The position numbers and the translations under genes were made by a program. From Telluria beijingensis (GTDB lineage: Bacteria; Pseudomonadota; Gammaproteobacteria; Burkholderiales; Burkholderiaceae_D): a stretch of 64,000 bases of DNA. The stretch covers positions 2,542,854 to 2,606,853 of the forward strand of contig NZ_CP132480.1 in assembly GCF_030770395.1 (NCBI RefSeq), read 5' to 3'. Shown here piece after piece: positions 35,356 to 44,179 of the stretch; position 1 is the stretch's first letter; each line of letters begins with the position of its first letter. Below the pieces are notes generated by a model. The model had not been told where the DNA came from, searched no databases, and saw only the letters and a list, made by a program, of their open reading frames with translations.

Positions 35356-37461
35356 TCAACGCATCATCCGATCCCAGCCGTGACGCACGGCCGATTTCAT
35401 CTTTTCCCACGTCGACTGCTCACCCGGATACCGGGTATCCCAATCGCTACGCAGGTCGCCCTCGACGTCATTCCACGAACGCCCGCGGTATTGGTCGTTG
35501 AGCGCCATCTCCGACCCATAGCTGTACGCCGGACGGTATTCGTCATACGCCCCGCCACCCGCGCCATACACCGAATTCCAGTGGTTGCGGTAATAGACGT
35601 CGTCATCGTCGTCCGTCATGCGATCCCAGCCGCGGCGCACCGCCGCCTTCATCTTGTCCCAGGTCGACGGACCGCCATCCTTGGCCGGATAGCGCGTATC
35701 CCAGTCGCTGCGCAGGTCGGTCTCGACCGCATCCCAGCTGCGGCCGCGGTACTGGTCGTTGCGCGCCATTTCCGAACCGTAGGTATAGGCAGGACGGTAT
35801 TCGTCGTACGCGCCGCCGGCCGCGCCATAGGTCGAGTTCCAGTGGTTGCGGTAGTAGATATCGTCGTCGTTGTCGTCGGTCATGCGGTCCCAGCCATGAC
35901 GCACGGCGTTCTTGACGCGGTCCCAGGTCGACGGCTCGCTGGTGTCGCTGCCGGTGGTGCTGAAGTCGCGGGTGCCGTCGATGCGGTTGTCCCAGCCGGT
36001 GCGCAGGGAGCCCTCGACATCGTCCCAAGGCTGGTTACGATACAGGTCGCTGCGACGCATCTCGCTGCCGTAGGAATAGGCCGGCTTCAGGTCTTCGTAG
36101 CGATCGCCGCTGGACGCGTAGGTGCTGTCGTAGTGGCTGCGGTACATGTCGTCGTCATCGTCGCGGGTCATGCGTTCCCAGCCGTGACGCACGGCGGCCT
36201 TCACTTTTTCCCAGGTCGACGGTTCGCCGCTGGTGGCATAGCGGCTGTCCCAGTCGCTGTGCAAGTCGGTTTCGATATCGTCCCAGGCGCGGTTGGTGTA
36301 GCGGCCGCTGCGCGCGGCTTCGCTGCCGTAGCTGTAGGCCGGCTGGTAGTCGTCGTAGGTAGCGCCGGTCGCGCCATAGGTCGTATTGAAGTGGTTGCGG
36401 TAATAGCTGTCGTCATCGTCGTAGAGGCTGCTGGAGGCGCCGAGACCGGTGGCCATCGGCGACGCGTCCTGGCGCTCGCGCGAGAAGATGCGCATGCCGC
36501 TGCGCTGCTTGTCCAGGCTGGAGCTGCCGGACAGCGAACCGCTGCCCGAGAGCGAACCGCCGACCTGCGTATCGCGCTGCAGCGAATCGCTGCGCACCGA
36601 GCCTTCCAGGGCCGAACCCTGGATCGACGAGCCGGCCGCGGCGGCGCCGAGCGAGCTACCGGCCAGCGGGCGGGCGCCGGGCGCCGACGGGGTCGCGCCC
36701 TGTTTGACGATGCCGTCGTTGTCCAGCTGCGCGCTGCCGGCCGACAGGCCGCCCTGCTGGCTGCCTTCGAGCGGCGAATTCTGGATCGGGTCGTCGCGCA
36801 GGGTCGAGCTCTGCAGCGAGGTGCCGCCAGTCGCGGTCAGGCCGCTATTGCCCAGCGATTCCTGGTAGGTGCCGCCCACGGGACGGTCCTGGTTGACCGA
36901 GCGTTGCTGGAACAGCTCGCGATCGCCCGGATTGTCGAGCTTTGGCGTCGACGCCGCCTGGGCATTGCCGAGCGAGCCGGATTGGGCCGACATCGAGGAC
37001 GATTGCTGCATGCCGGCCTGGCTGCCCATGCGCATGGCGCCGGCGCTCATGCCGCCCATGGCGACGTCCGGCGTGCCGGTAGCGTTCTCGTCAATATCGG
37101 TCGGGCCGTAGCGCTCGACGATGTCGGCGGCGCGCTCGACTTCCGGCAGCGATTCGGCGACCAGGGTCAGCACGTGGTGGCCGCGGGTGACGGCGCCTTC
37201 GTAGCGGCTCACGTGTTCCGCGTTATCGGAACCGAACAGGTCGCTGAAGAAGTTCTTGATGCTGGCGGTGATGCCGGTATCGCCGTCGGCGCTGCGCGCG
37301 GTATCGATGTCGGAGCGGCCGGTGATGCTGTCGGTCTGGCCGGTCGGATCGGCGTTGGACAGGCGGACGTCGGTGCGGGTGAAGCCCGACGACAGCAGTT
37401 CATTCATGGCGTTCTGCGCATCGGTGCGGTTATCGAACACCGCGACAAGGGTATGTTGCAT
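35356..37461 (-). CDS. Large stress-type protein with four C-terminal tandem repeats
   Basis: 701 residues in three regions. Residues 1-115 look like the general stress protein 17M/YflT fold (HTLVAVFDNRTDAQNAM, then a flexible acidic loop). Residues 116-347 are low-complexity, rich in Ser, Gly, Gln and Leu. Residues 348-701 are four tandem repeats of 84-96 residues, each with an acidic run (DDDD), YRNHxNxxYG, YSYGSEM, YRxRxWDDVE, DLRSDWDxRY and STWEKMKxAVRHGWDRM. The last two repeats are the most alike. No signal peptide or membrane helix. The ATG follows GGAGGAACG. Function unknown; the charged helical repeats suggest desiccation, salt or DNA-protection roles, as inference only. Confidence 0.85.
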   Translation of the reverse strand: MQHTLVAVFDNRTDAQNAMNELLSSGFTRTDVRLSNADPTGQTDSITGRSDIDTARSADGDTGITASIKNFFSDLFGSDNAEHVSRYEGAVTRGHHVLTLVAESLPEVERAADIVERYGPTDIDENATGTPDVAMGGMSAGAMRMGSQAGMQQSSSMSAQSGSLGNAQAASTPKLDNPGDRELFQQRSVNQDRPVGGTYQESLGNSGLTATGGTSLQSSTLRDDPIQNSPLEGSQQGGLSAGSAQLDNDGIVKQGATPSAPGARPLAGSSLGAAAAGSSIQGSALEGSVRSDSLQRDTQVGGSLSGSGSLSGSSSLDKQRSGMRIFSRERQDASPMATGLGASSSLYDDDDSYYRNHFNTTYGATGATYDDYQPAYSYGSEAARSGRYTNRAWDDIETDLHSDWDSRYATSGEPSTWEKVKAAVRHGWERMTRDDDDDMYRSHYDSTYASSGDRYEDLKPAYSYGSEMRRSDLYRNQPWDDVEGSLRTGWDNRIDGTRDFSTTGSDTSEPSTWDRVKNAVRHGWDRMTDDNDDDIYYRNHWNSTYGAAGGAYDEYRPAYTYGSEMARNDQYRGRSWDAVETDLRSDWDTRYPAKDGGPSTWDKMKAAVRRGWDRMTDDDDDVYYRNHWNSVYGAGGGAYDEYRPAYSYGSEMALNDQYRGRSWNDVEGDLRSDWDTRYPGEQSTWEKMKSAVRHGWDRMMR

Positions 37462-37714
37462 GGTCGTTCCTCCGAAAATGGGGTCCTTGCGCCGGGCGAC
37501 GACGTCGCCGCTTGTCTTGCGCTATGTTGTCAAGATTACTCCAATACTGATGGGACTCGCGCACCATTGACCCCTGGAAATTCAGGGCGGACGAGGGTGT
37601 CGGACGCGCTCGGATGAGCACGTAGGATGGGGACGACAGGAGGAGAAAAGAGAGGGTGGCAGACCCGGCTGGACGCCGGGCCTTGATGGCGCGGATGGGC
37701 CGGCGCCGCGTGCG

Positions 37715-37975
37715 TCAGGCGAAAGGATTGTCGATGGTCTTGATGTCGGGCGGCGGCAGTTCGTCGGGCAACTCGCGCGCCTCGAGGGCTGCCACGATCT
37801 CGCCCAGCAACGCATGCAGGCGGCGCGCGCGCGCAAGGCCCGGGACGTCGGCCGTCAGGTCGACGTCGCCCGAGATCGTGATGCGGTCGACGCGGTTTTC
37901 CAGCATGAGGTCGCCGATGCCGGCCACTTCGGATTCATTGGCGAACGGGGTGAAGGTGGATTTCTTCTTGCTCAT
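37715..37975 (-). CDS. Conserved hypothetical protein, 86 residues
   Basis: Starts MSKKKSTFTPFANESEV and ends in IKTIDNPFA, with a beta-strand pair (ENRVDRITISGDVDLT) followed by a long helix. I have the impression of a recurring betaproteobacterial family without a named function. It starts 9 bases after the nuclease gene stop on the same strand, after AGGAA, so the two form an operon. Cytoplasmic by sequence. Confidence 0.75.
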   Translation of the reverse strand: MSKKKSTFTPFANESEVAGIGDLMLENRVDRITISGDVDLTADVPGLARARRLHALLGEIVAALEARELPDELPPPDIKTIDNPFA

Positions 37976-37984
37976 GAGGTTCCT

Positions 37985-38773
37985 TTACGATCGGTTCTTG
38001 CGCTGCTTGATCTTCGGCAGGCGCAGCATGCGTTCCTTCTGCTTGGTGGACAGTGACGGCAGCAGTTCGATGCCGACGATGCGCTCCAGTTCGGCCACCG
38101 GCACCACATTGATCGGCGCATCGGCGCGGTTCTCGGTGAACCACGCCGCCGCCAGCTTCTGGCGCGGACTGTACACCACCTTGTACAAGTGGCTCGGCAC
38201 GATCACATTGCCCACCTTTTTCAGGCTGGCGCCCAGGAAGGCCGGGCCGGTGATCACGTACAACTCCCCTTCCTTCTTCGCCATGGTGCGCACCGCGCCC
38301 TCGATCGGGGCCCAGATGTGGCGGTTGTGATCGCGGTCCTGCGGGACCATATTGGCCAGCGAAAAACTTTCGCGCTGGGTGCGGCGGTCGGGCATGTTCG
38401 CGTTGGGCGCCAGGTGGCCGCGGTCGAAGCCGCTGCGTGCGTAGTCCTTCAGTTCGGCGCGCTGGCCGCGCGGCAGGCGCTGCTCGGCATGGAAATTGTC
38501 GTCGCGATCGAGCCCCTGAGCGCGCTTGAGATTGTCGGCGCGCACATACTCGGCCGACCACAGCGGGGTGCGGGTCACGCCCGAATGCATGACGCCGAAT
38601 ACGCCGTAGCACAGCTCGCGGGTCGCGGCCGCCAGTTTCTGGTTATGAATCTCGGGCGCGCGCCCGTCGAGGTAGTGGACCGGGCAACTGGCGGCCTGGA
38701 CCGCGCCGGCGGCGAACAACGCGCCGGCGATGGCGATGCGGGCAAGAACTCTGCCCAAGGTGGAGCGAAGCAT
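37985..38773 (-). CDS. Secreted DNA/RNA non-specific endonuclease
   Basis: 262 residues with a signal peptide (to about 28, AGAVQAAS). The beta-beta-alpha-metal nuclease motif DRGHLAP (117-123, general base His120) is followed by the Mg-binding Asn region (NMVPQDRDHNRHIW). It belongs to the NUC1/Serratia-nuclease family, which cuts DNA and RNA in the periplasm or outside the cell for nutrition or defence. The two Cys residues (30 and 55) may form a disulfide. A small hypothetical gene follows in the same operon. Confidence 0.92.
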   Translation of the reverse strand: MLRSTLGRVLARIAIAGALFAAGAVQAASCPVHYLDGRAPEIHNQKLAAATRELCYGVFGVMHSGVTRTPLWSAEYVRADNLKRAQGLDRDDNFHAEQRLPRGQRAELKDYARSGFDRGHLAPNANMPDRRTQRESFSLANMVPQDRDHNRHIWAPIEGAVRTMAKKEGELYVITGPAFLGASLKKVGNVIVPSHLYKVVYSPRQKLAAAWFTENRADAPINVVPVAELERIVGIELLPSLSTKQKERMLRLPKIKQRKNRS

Positions 38774-38954
38774 GATTGAACGACAATGGTGACGAAAGCC
38801 GGCATTTTAGCTGAGCAATGGCCCCACGCATACAAATGCACGGGGAATGGCAGTGCGCAGGCGCGCACGATTGGCCGAGCAATTCCCCGCGGAATGTTTT
38901 AAAATTGTCGCTTTCTCAATAAGATTTTCCATTTGGGAAACAAATGCGCCACGA

Positions 38955-39347
38955 ATGACCCATTCGCCCATTCCGGAGGATCTACGCCGTTTTATCCTGA
39001 CGAGCATCCCCTCCGTGCCCTTCCTGGAAGCCATGCTGCTGCTGCGTGCCGATCCTACGCAGCAGTGGGAGAGCGCCATGCTGGCCAGCCGCCTGTATAT
39101 CCGCGAGCGCGTCGCGAGCCAGTTGCTGGCCGACCTGTGCACCGCGGGAATCAGTCGGCCCTGCGATCCGCCGGCCGCGCACTGCTACCGCTATGATCCC
39201 GCCAGCGAAGTCTTGCGCGAACGGATCGATCGCCTGGCCGACCTGTATGCCAGGCAGTTGGTCGACGTCACGCACCTGATCCATTCCAGTCTCGAGCGCC
39301 AGGCCCAGCAGTTCGCCGATGCCTTCCGCCTGCGCAAGGACGAGTAA
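38955..39347 (+). CDS. Hypothetical helical protein, 130 residues
   Basis: Starts MTHSPIPEDLRRFILTSI. Mostly helical; ESAMLASRLYIRERVASQLLADLCTAGI resembles a winged-helix DNA-binding domain, and the C-terminus is a long amphipathic helix (LADLYARQLVDVTHLIHSS). It could be a small regulator. It precedes two DUF5985-type membrane protein genes on the same strand (gap 98 bases), an arrangement suggesting a three-gene unit. A possible operator, TTTCC-ATTTG-GGAAA, lies 15-30 bases upstream. I do not recognise a named family. Confidence 0.65.
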   Translation: MTHSPIPEDLRRFILTSIPSVPFLEAMLLLRADPTQQWESAMLASRLYIRERVASQLLADLCTAGISRPCDPPAAHCYRYDPASEVLRERIDRLADLYARQLVDVTHLIHSSLERQAQQFADAFRLRKDE

Positions 39348-39445
39348 ACGCGTCAGCTTGCAGCAATCGATATGCAATACACTCAACATCAGGCGCCCGG
39401 GCGCCGAGACAATAATAACGAGCAATTCCTTCGGAATGAAGCGAT

Positions 39446-39706
39446 ATGGGCGAAGTGATCTATACCCTCTGCATGCTGACCTCGCTGACCTGCGCCGTCC
39501 TGCTGTTCGCCAGCTACCGGCGCACCCGCCACCGGCTCCTGTTCTGGAGTGGCGCCTGTTTCACGGGCATGACCGTGAACAATCTCTTGCTGCTGCTGGA
39601 CAAGGTGGTGTTTCCGACCCAGGTCGACCTGCTGCCCTGGCGGCTCGCGAGCGCGCTGCTCGCCTGCCTGCTCCTGCTGTATGGCCTGATCCACGAGAAG
39701 GAGTGA
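39446..39706 (+). CDS. DUF5985-like membrane protein (first of pair)
   Basis: 86 residues, three hydrophobic helices (about 5-22, 32-52 and 63-82) with a basic loop (YRRTRHRL) after the first. Starts MGEVIYTLCMLTSL. The pairing with a similar three-helix protein encoded 4 bases downstream fits the DUF5985 family, whose role is unknown. The two would be co-translated and may form a heteromeric membrane complex. Confidence 0.75.
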   Translation: MGEVIYTLCMLTSLTCAVLLFASYRRTRHRLLFWSGACFTGMTVNNLLLLLDKVVFPTQVDLLPWRLASALLACLLLLYGLIHEKE

Positions 39707-39710
39707 GGCG

Positions 39711-39980
39711 ATGAACCATCTGCTCGCCGGCGCGATCGCCATGGCCTCCCTGACCATCGCCCTGTTCTTCGTGCGCTTCTGGCGCGCCAGCGGCGACCGC
39801 TTTTTCTTGTACTTTGCGCTGTCGTTCGCGATCGAAGGGTTGCACCGCGTGTATGCGGCGCTGCGCGACGGCGGCGGCGAGGATTCGCCGCTGCATTACC
39901 TGATCAGGCTGCTGGCCTATGGGCTGATCTTGTGGGCGATACTGGAAAAGAACCTGCCGCGTAAGAAGCCGGACGCATGA
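39711..39980 (+). CDS. DUF5985-like membrane protein (second of pair)
   Basis: 89 residues, three hydrophobic helices with a basic loop (RFWRASGDRFF) in the same place as in its partner, suggesting both arose by duplication. GGAG lies in the 3' end of the upstream gene (AAGGAGTGAGGCG before the ATG). Ends in a basic tail (NLPRKKPDA). Function unknown. Confidence 0.75.
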   Translation: MNHLLAGAIAMASLTIALFFVRFWRASGDRFFLYFALSFAIEGLHRVYAALRDGGGEDSPLHYLIRLLAYGLILWAILEKNLPRKKPDA

Positions 39981-40022
39981 TCGCGATCCATGCGTCGCGA
40001 TCCATCCATCGCGGTCCATGTA
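39981..40022. repeat. Three tandem 14-bp repeats
   Basis: TCGCGATCCATGCG, TCGCGATCCATCCA and TCGCGGTCCATGTA follow each other without a gap right after the DUF5985 gene stop. The last unit has diverged slightly. It may be a small slippage-prone minisatellite or an array of binding sites for the next gene. Confidence 0.6.
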
Positions 40023-40099
40023 CCATGCCGCTGGCGTGCGCCTGGCGCACGGACGCTGCGCGATAATCGGCGCATGTCAAACCGTCCATGGAGGCCAGC

Positions 40100-40360
40100 A
40101 TGAGCGCTCCCGATCAATCAGACCGCAAACAGGATGCCGCGGTTCCCGCCGGCGGCCAGGATAACCGCTCCGACAACCTGTTGCCGGGCACGGAAGGCGC
40201 CGACGACGGCCGCTTCGACGTGGCCGAAGAAGTCAACCTCGACCAGCAATCCGACGAGGCCCGCCGCATCGGCCAGGCGCCGTCGCAGGGGATTGCCGAT
40301 GCCATCCCCGAGGCGCTCAGGACGCCGGTGCCGTCGCAGCGGGTGCCCGACAAATCCTGA
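40100..40360 (+). CDS. Hypothetical hydrophilic protein, 86 residues
   Basis: Starts MSAPDQSDRKQDA; GGAGG lies five bases upstream of the ATG at 40100, which makes it preferable to the ATG at 40088. Rich in Asp, Ala, Gln and Pro with few hydrophobic residues, so probably disordered. Resembles in character, not in sequence, the 136-residue protein at 13802. No function can be assigned. Confidence 0.65.
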   Translation: MSAPDQSDRKQDAAVPAGGQDNRSDNLLPGTEGADDGRFDVAEEVNLDQQSDEARRIGQAPSQGIADAIPEALRTPVPSQRVPDKS

Positions 40361-40458
40361 AGCGGATACCGCTGCACCAAAACAGCGCAAAGTGTTGACA
40401 TGGCCCTGTCAGGCACTTAGATTGCCGAAATAGCCAGATTGCCTGAATAACCACCTTG

Positions 40459-42819
40459 ATGGGCCACGAACACTTGACCGACAACACAGACAACGGCAAC
40501 CGCAGGAGCGTCCTGTTCATCTGCAAGCGCGCCATCGACGATCCGATCGTCAACCAGGTTTCGCGCGAGCTGGACCAGACCATCGTCCGGGCCACCACGC
40601 CGCTCGACGGCCTGGCCCAGTCGCGCGCAGGCGATTTCGCCCTGATCCTGGTTGGCTACTCGGGCGACGCCCAGGGCATGCTCGACACGATCCGCGCGGT
40701 GCGCGCCAATCCACGCTCCAGCCGCACCCCGATCGTCGCGGTCGGCCTGCCGCAGCCGATGCCGTTTCCCCAGGAACTCCTGTACGACGTCGGCGCCATC
40801 GCCGTGCTGACCGAGCCGCTCTCGCCCACCATCCTGCGCGCCAAGGCGCGCTTCTATATCGACGCCTTCGACAGCCAGCGCGAGCGGCGCCGCGCCGAGG
40901 CCGAGCTGGAGCAGACCCGCTCGCGCCTGGAACGCATCGTCGAAGCGGCCGAGCTGGGCATCTGGTCATGGGACATCGCGGCCGACCGGGTCGAGGCCGA
41001 TACCCGCATGGCGGCCCTGTTCGGCGTGGCGCCCGAGCGCCGTCTCGATGCGCCGATTGCGGACTACCTGGCCGCGATCCATTCCGACGACGTCGCGCCG
41101 ACCGTGGCCCAGATCGACGCGGCGATCGCTGGCGCTGGCGGCTACGCCGCCACCTACCGGATCCGGGCCGGCAACGGATGGCGCTGGATGATCGCGCGCG
41201 GCCACGTCGAGTACGGCGCCGACGGCGCCCCGCGCGAGGTGCACGGCGTGGTGATGGACGCCACCCGCCAACGCGAGGCCGAACAGCAGCTGCGCGCCAC
41301 CGAGGAGCGCTACCGCACCGTGTTCGATTCGATCGACGAGGGCCTGTGCGTGATCGACATGCTCTACGACACCGAAGGTAGGCCCTGCGACTACCGCTTC
41401 GTGGAGGCCAATCCGGCCTTCATCAAGCACACCGGCCTGGCCGACGCGGTGGGCCGCACCATCCGCGAGATGGTGCCCGGGCACGAGCAGCACTGGTTCG
41501 ACATCTACGGCCAGGTGGCGGCTACCGGCGAGGCGGTGCGCTACGAGAACGAGGCCAAGGGCCTGGACCGCTGGTACGACGTGTACGCCGTGCGCCTGGG
41601 CGGGCCCGAGAATCGCCGGGTCGCGGTGCTGTTCACCGACATCACCGAACGGCGCCGCTCCGAAGCCGCGCTGAGGCGCATGGCGGCCGACCTGTCCGAA
41701 GCCAACCGGCTCAAGACCGAATTTCTGGCCACCCTTGCGCACGAGCTGCGCAACCCGCTGGCGCCGATCCGCAGCGGCCTGCAGTTCATCCGGCGCGCAC
41801 CCGGCGACCTGGATGCCGTCGCGCGCGTGCAGGACATCATGGAACGCCAGCTGGACCACCTGGTGAACCTGGTGGACGACCTGCTCGACGTGGCGCGCAT
41901 CACGCGCGGCCAGGTCGAGCTGCGGCGCGAGCGGATCGAACTGGCGACCGTCCTGGCGGCGGCGGCCGAGACCAGCATGCCCCTGATCGAGGCGGCGCGC
42001 CACGGCTTCGACCTGCGCCTCCCGGGCGAGGCGCTGGCGCTCGACGCCGACCCTACCCGCCTGACCCAGGTGGTGAGCAACCTGCTGAACAATGCGGCGC
42101 GTTATACGCCCAAGGGAGGCAGCATCGTGCTGGCCGCCGCGCGCGAGGGCGACGAGGCGGTGGTGACGGTGTCCGACAACGGGATCGGGATCGCGCCCGA
42201 CAAGCTGGACGACGTGTTCCGCATGTTCACCCAGGTCGGCCAGGCGCAGCAGCCGGGATCGGGTGGGCTGGGGATCGGCCTGTCGCTGGTGCGCAGCCTG
42301 GTCGAACTCCACGGCGGCAGCGTGGGCGCCGCCAGCACCGGCACCAATGCCGGCAGCGTGTTCACGGTGCGCCTGCCGCTCGCCGCCGACGCGGCGCCTT
42401 CCCTTCCCGCCGGCGAAGCGGGCGATACGGGAAGCCAGGTGGCGGAGGACGCGCCGGCGACAGGATGCAGCGTGCTGGTGGTCGACGACAACCGCGACGC
42501 GGCCGAGACCCTGGCCGCCCTGCTGAACATGATGGGCCACCGCGCGCCGGTCGCTAACGACGGCCGCCAGGCGCTGCGCATGCTGCCCAGCCTGATGCCG
42601 GACGTGGTGTTCCTGGACCTGGGCATGCCGGGGATGTCGGGCTATGAGGTGGCGGCCGCGATCCGGCAGGATCCGCGCCTGGCGGGGATCCGCCTGGTGG
42701 CGCTGACCGGGTGGGGAGGAGAAGCCGACCGCGCCAAGACCAGCGCGGCGGGGTTCGATGAACACCTGACCAAGCCGGCAACGGTGGAAGCGATCGAGGA
42801 AGTGCTCAGGAGGGTGTGA
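40459..42819 (+). CDS. Hybrid sensor histidine kinase with degenerate N-terminal receiver
   Basis: 786 residues, soluble. Order: an N-terminal receiver-like domain (16-140) in which the phospho-acceptor position reads LILVGYSG without an Asp; two PAS domains (155-275 and 283-400); HisKA with His428 in TLAHELRNPLAP; HATPase (535-650; NLLNNAARYTP, DNGIGIAPD, GLGIGLSLV); and a C-terminal receiver (about 668-786) with a proper LVVDDN and FLDLGMPG. The kinase would pass phosphate to its own C-terminal receiver. No cognate output gene is adjacent. The ribosome site is weak at the chosen ATG. Confidence 0.9.
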   Translation: MGHEHLTDNTDNGNRRSVLFICKRAIDDPIVNQVSRELDQTIVRATTPLDGLAQSRAGDFALILVGYSGDAQGMLDTIRAVRANPRSSRTPIVAVGLPQPMPFPQELLYDVGAIAVLTEPLSPTILRAKARFYIDAFDSQRERRRAEAELEQTRSRLERIVEAAELGIWSWDIAADRVEADTRMAALFGVAPERRLDAPIADYLAAIHSDDVAPTVAQIDAAIAGAGGYAATYRIRAGNGWRWMIARGHVEYGADGAPREVHGVVMDATRQREAEQQLRATEERYRTVFDSIDEGLCVIDMLYDTEGRPCDYRFVEANPAFIKHTGLADAVGRTIREMVPGHEQHWFDIYGQVAATGEAVRYENEAKGLDRWYDVYAVRLGGPENRRVAVLFTDITERRRSEAALRRMAADLSEANRLKTEFLATLAHELRNPLAPIRSGLQFIRRAPGDLDAVARVQDIMERQLDHLVNLVDDLLDVARITRGQVELRRERIELATVLAAAAETSMPLIEAARHGFDLRLPGEALALDADPTRLTQVVSNLLNNAARYTPKGGSIVLAAAREGDEAVVTVSDNGIGIAPDKLDDVFRMFTQVGQAQQPGSGGLGIGLSLVRSLVELHGGSVGAASTGTNAGSVFTVRLPLAADAAPSLPAGEAGDTGSQVAEDAPATGCSVLVVDDNRDAAETLAALLNMMGHRAPVANDGRQALRMLPSLMPDVVFLDLGMPGMSGYEVAAAIRQDPRLAGIRLVALTGWGGEADRAKTSAAGFDEHLTKPATVEAIEEVLRRV

Positions 42820-42851
42820 GCGTCTTTGTATATTCTTTTGTTAGCCCCAAA

Positions 42852-42963
42852 GCGTCGTCCCCGCGAAGGCGGGGACCCAAGTTTTCATGCGCAGCCACTC
42901 GTGGTATCTGAAGTGGCAGTGCAGGCAACCTTGGGTCCCCGCCTGCGCGGGGACGACGTGGTG
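42852..42963. repeat. REP-like paired palindrome, copy 3
   Basis: Left arm GCGTCGTCCCCGCGAAGG followed by CGGGGACCCAAGT; right arm ACCTTGGGTCCCCGCC followed by TGCGCGGGGACGACGTGGT. Arms nearly identical to copy 2, while the 40-base centre differs, so selection or copying acts on the arms. It lies between the convergent hybrid kinase and glycosyltransferase genes. Confidence 0.85.
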
Positions 42964-43000
42964 GCTTGGCTGATCCTATCGGTTCAGCCCAGTCTCTCGT

Positions 43001-44179
43001 TTATCCGACCTGCGCTACCGGCAGCGTTTCGGCCTGCACGTGGGCGGCTTCCTGGCCGGCGGCAAAGAAGCGCTCGACCTTGTTGCCCGGCACCGCGCTG
43101 CCGATCAGGTCATGCATGCGGCTGGCGGTCAGGTCCCACGAGGTGCCGGCCACGATTTCGCGCATGCGGCGCGCCTGGCCCTGGCGTTCGTCGGCGTCCA
43201 GCGCCAGCTGGCGCTCGCAGGCGGCGATGAAGTCCTGGTGCGACTCGGCGATTTCGACGATGTCGCCATACGGCACCTTGACGTCGGTGATCGGCGTCGA
43301 CACGCAAGGCAGCTCGGCGGCCATGTATTCGAGCACCTTGGTCGGGCTGATGAACTTGGTCGAGTCGTTCATCGCGAACGGCAGCAGGCAGACGTCCCAG
43401 CCGGCCAGGAACTGCGGCAGCTGGTCGTAGGTGCGCTGGCCCATGTAGTGGACGTTCGGCTGCTTGGGCAGGGTCGCCGGGTCGATCTTGACCACCGGGC
43501 CGACCAGCACGATCTGCCATTCGGGATGGGCGTCGGCCATGCTGGAGACCAGGTCGACGTCGAAACGCTCGTCGATCACGCCGTAGAAGCCCAGGCGCGG
43601 ATGCGGGATGTGGGCCTGGTCCGGGTGCGAGATCGCGCGCTCCTGGGCCTGGCGGAAGTGTTTGGCGTCGACGCTGCTGGAGAAGCAGTGGGCGTTGGCG
43701 TGGCGGTCGCGCTTGGACTGGTACAGGCTCGGGCCGCCGGTGAAGACGACGTCGGCGATGTTCAGCAGTGCGCTTTCGCGTTGCAGCAGCTGCTTCGGCG
43801 CATTCTTGAACATGGCCAGTTCGTCCATGCAGTCGTAGATCACCTTCAATGGCTTGAACACCTGCAGCAGCGGCAGCGCCATCGGGGTGTAGAACCAGAC
43901 GATCGGCGCCGCGTCCTGCGGCACCACGTCGGCCAGCAGCGCTTGCAGGGTCGGCAACTGGTCGTCATGGAAACCGAACTGCTGGATCGGCGTATGCGGG
44001 CGGCAGACGGTGATGTTCGGGGCGACTTCGGTTTTTTCCAGACGTGCCTCGCCCTCGGTATGCATCGGTTCTTCCACGAAGAGGATGTCGTAGTGTTCGG
44101 CCAGGCGGGTCATCAGGTGCTGGGGGCGCTGGAACACGAAGTCCCAGCGGAGGTGGCAAAACACGATCAGGGTCGGCAT
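43001..44179 (-). CDS. Glycosyltransferase family 1-like protein
   Basis: 392 residues, GT-B fold. The N-terminal half carries CHLRWDFVFQRPQHLMTRLA, a hallmark of this group; the C-terminal half has GFYGVIDERFDVDL, VHYMGQRTYDQLPQFLAGWDVCLLPFAMNDSTKFISPTKVLEYMA-type sequence (visible in parts), the nucleotide-sugar binding site with the acidic KVLEYMAAELP. It probably transfers a sugar in envelope polysaccharide synthesis. No other polysaccharide genes are near. The start at 44179 has AAGGAA eight bases upstream. Confidence 0.88.
   Translation of the reverse strand: MPTLIVFCHLRWDFVFQRPQHLMTRLAEHYDILFVEEPMHTEGEARLEKTEVAPNITVCRPHTPIQQFGFHDDQLPTLQALLADVVPQDAAPIVWFYTPMALPLLQVFKPLKVIYDCMDELAMFKNAPKQLLQRESALLNIADVVFTGGPSLYQSKRDRHANAHCFSSSVDAKHFRQAQERAISHPDQAHIPHPRLGFYGVIDERFDVDLVSSMADAHPEWQIVLVGPVVKIDPATLPKQPNVHYMGQRTYDQLPQFLAGWDVCLLPFAMNDSTKFISPTKVLEYMAAELPCVSTPITDVKVPYGDIVEIAESHQDFIAACERQLALDADERQGQARRMREIVAGTSWDLTASRMHDLIGSAVPGNKVERFFAAGQEAAHVQAETLPVAQVG

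Noticed and set aside
35380..37617. A 745-residue plus-strand open frame opposite the repeat protein
   Set aside because: Val/Ala/Arg-rich translation of the reverse complement of the tandem repeats; no ribosome site.
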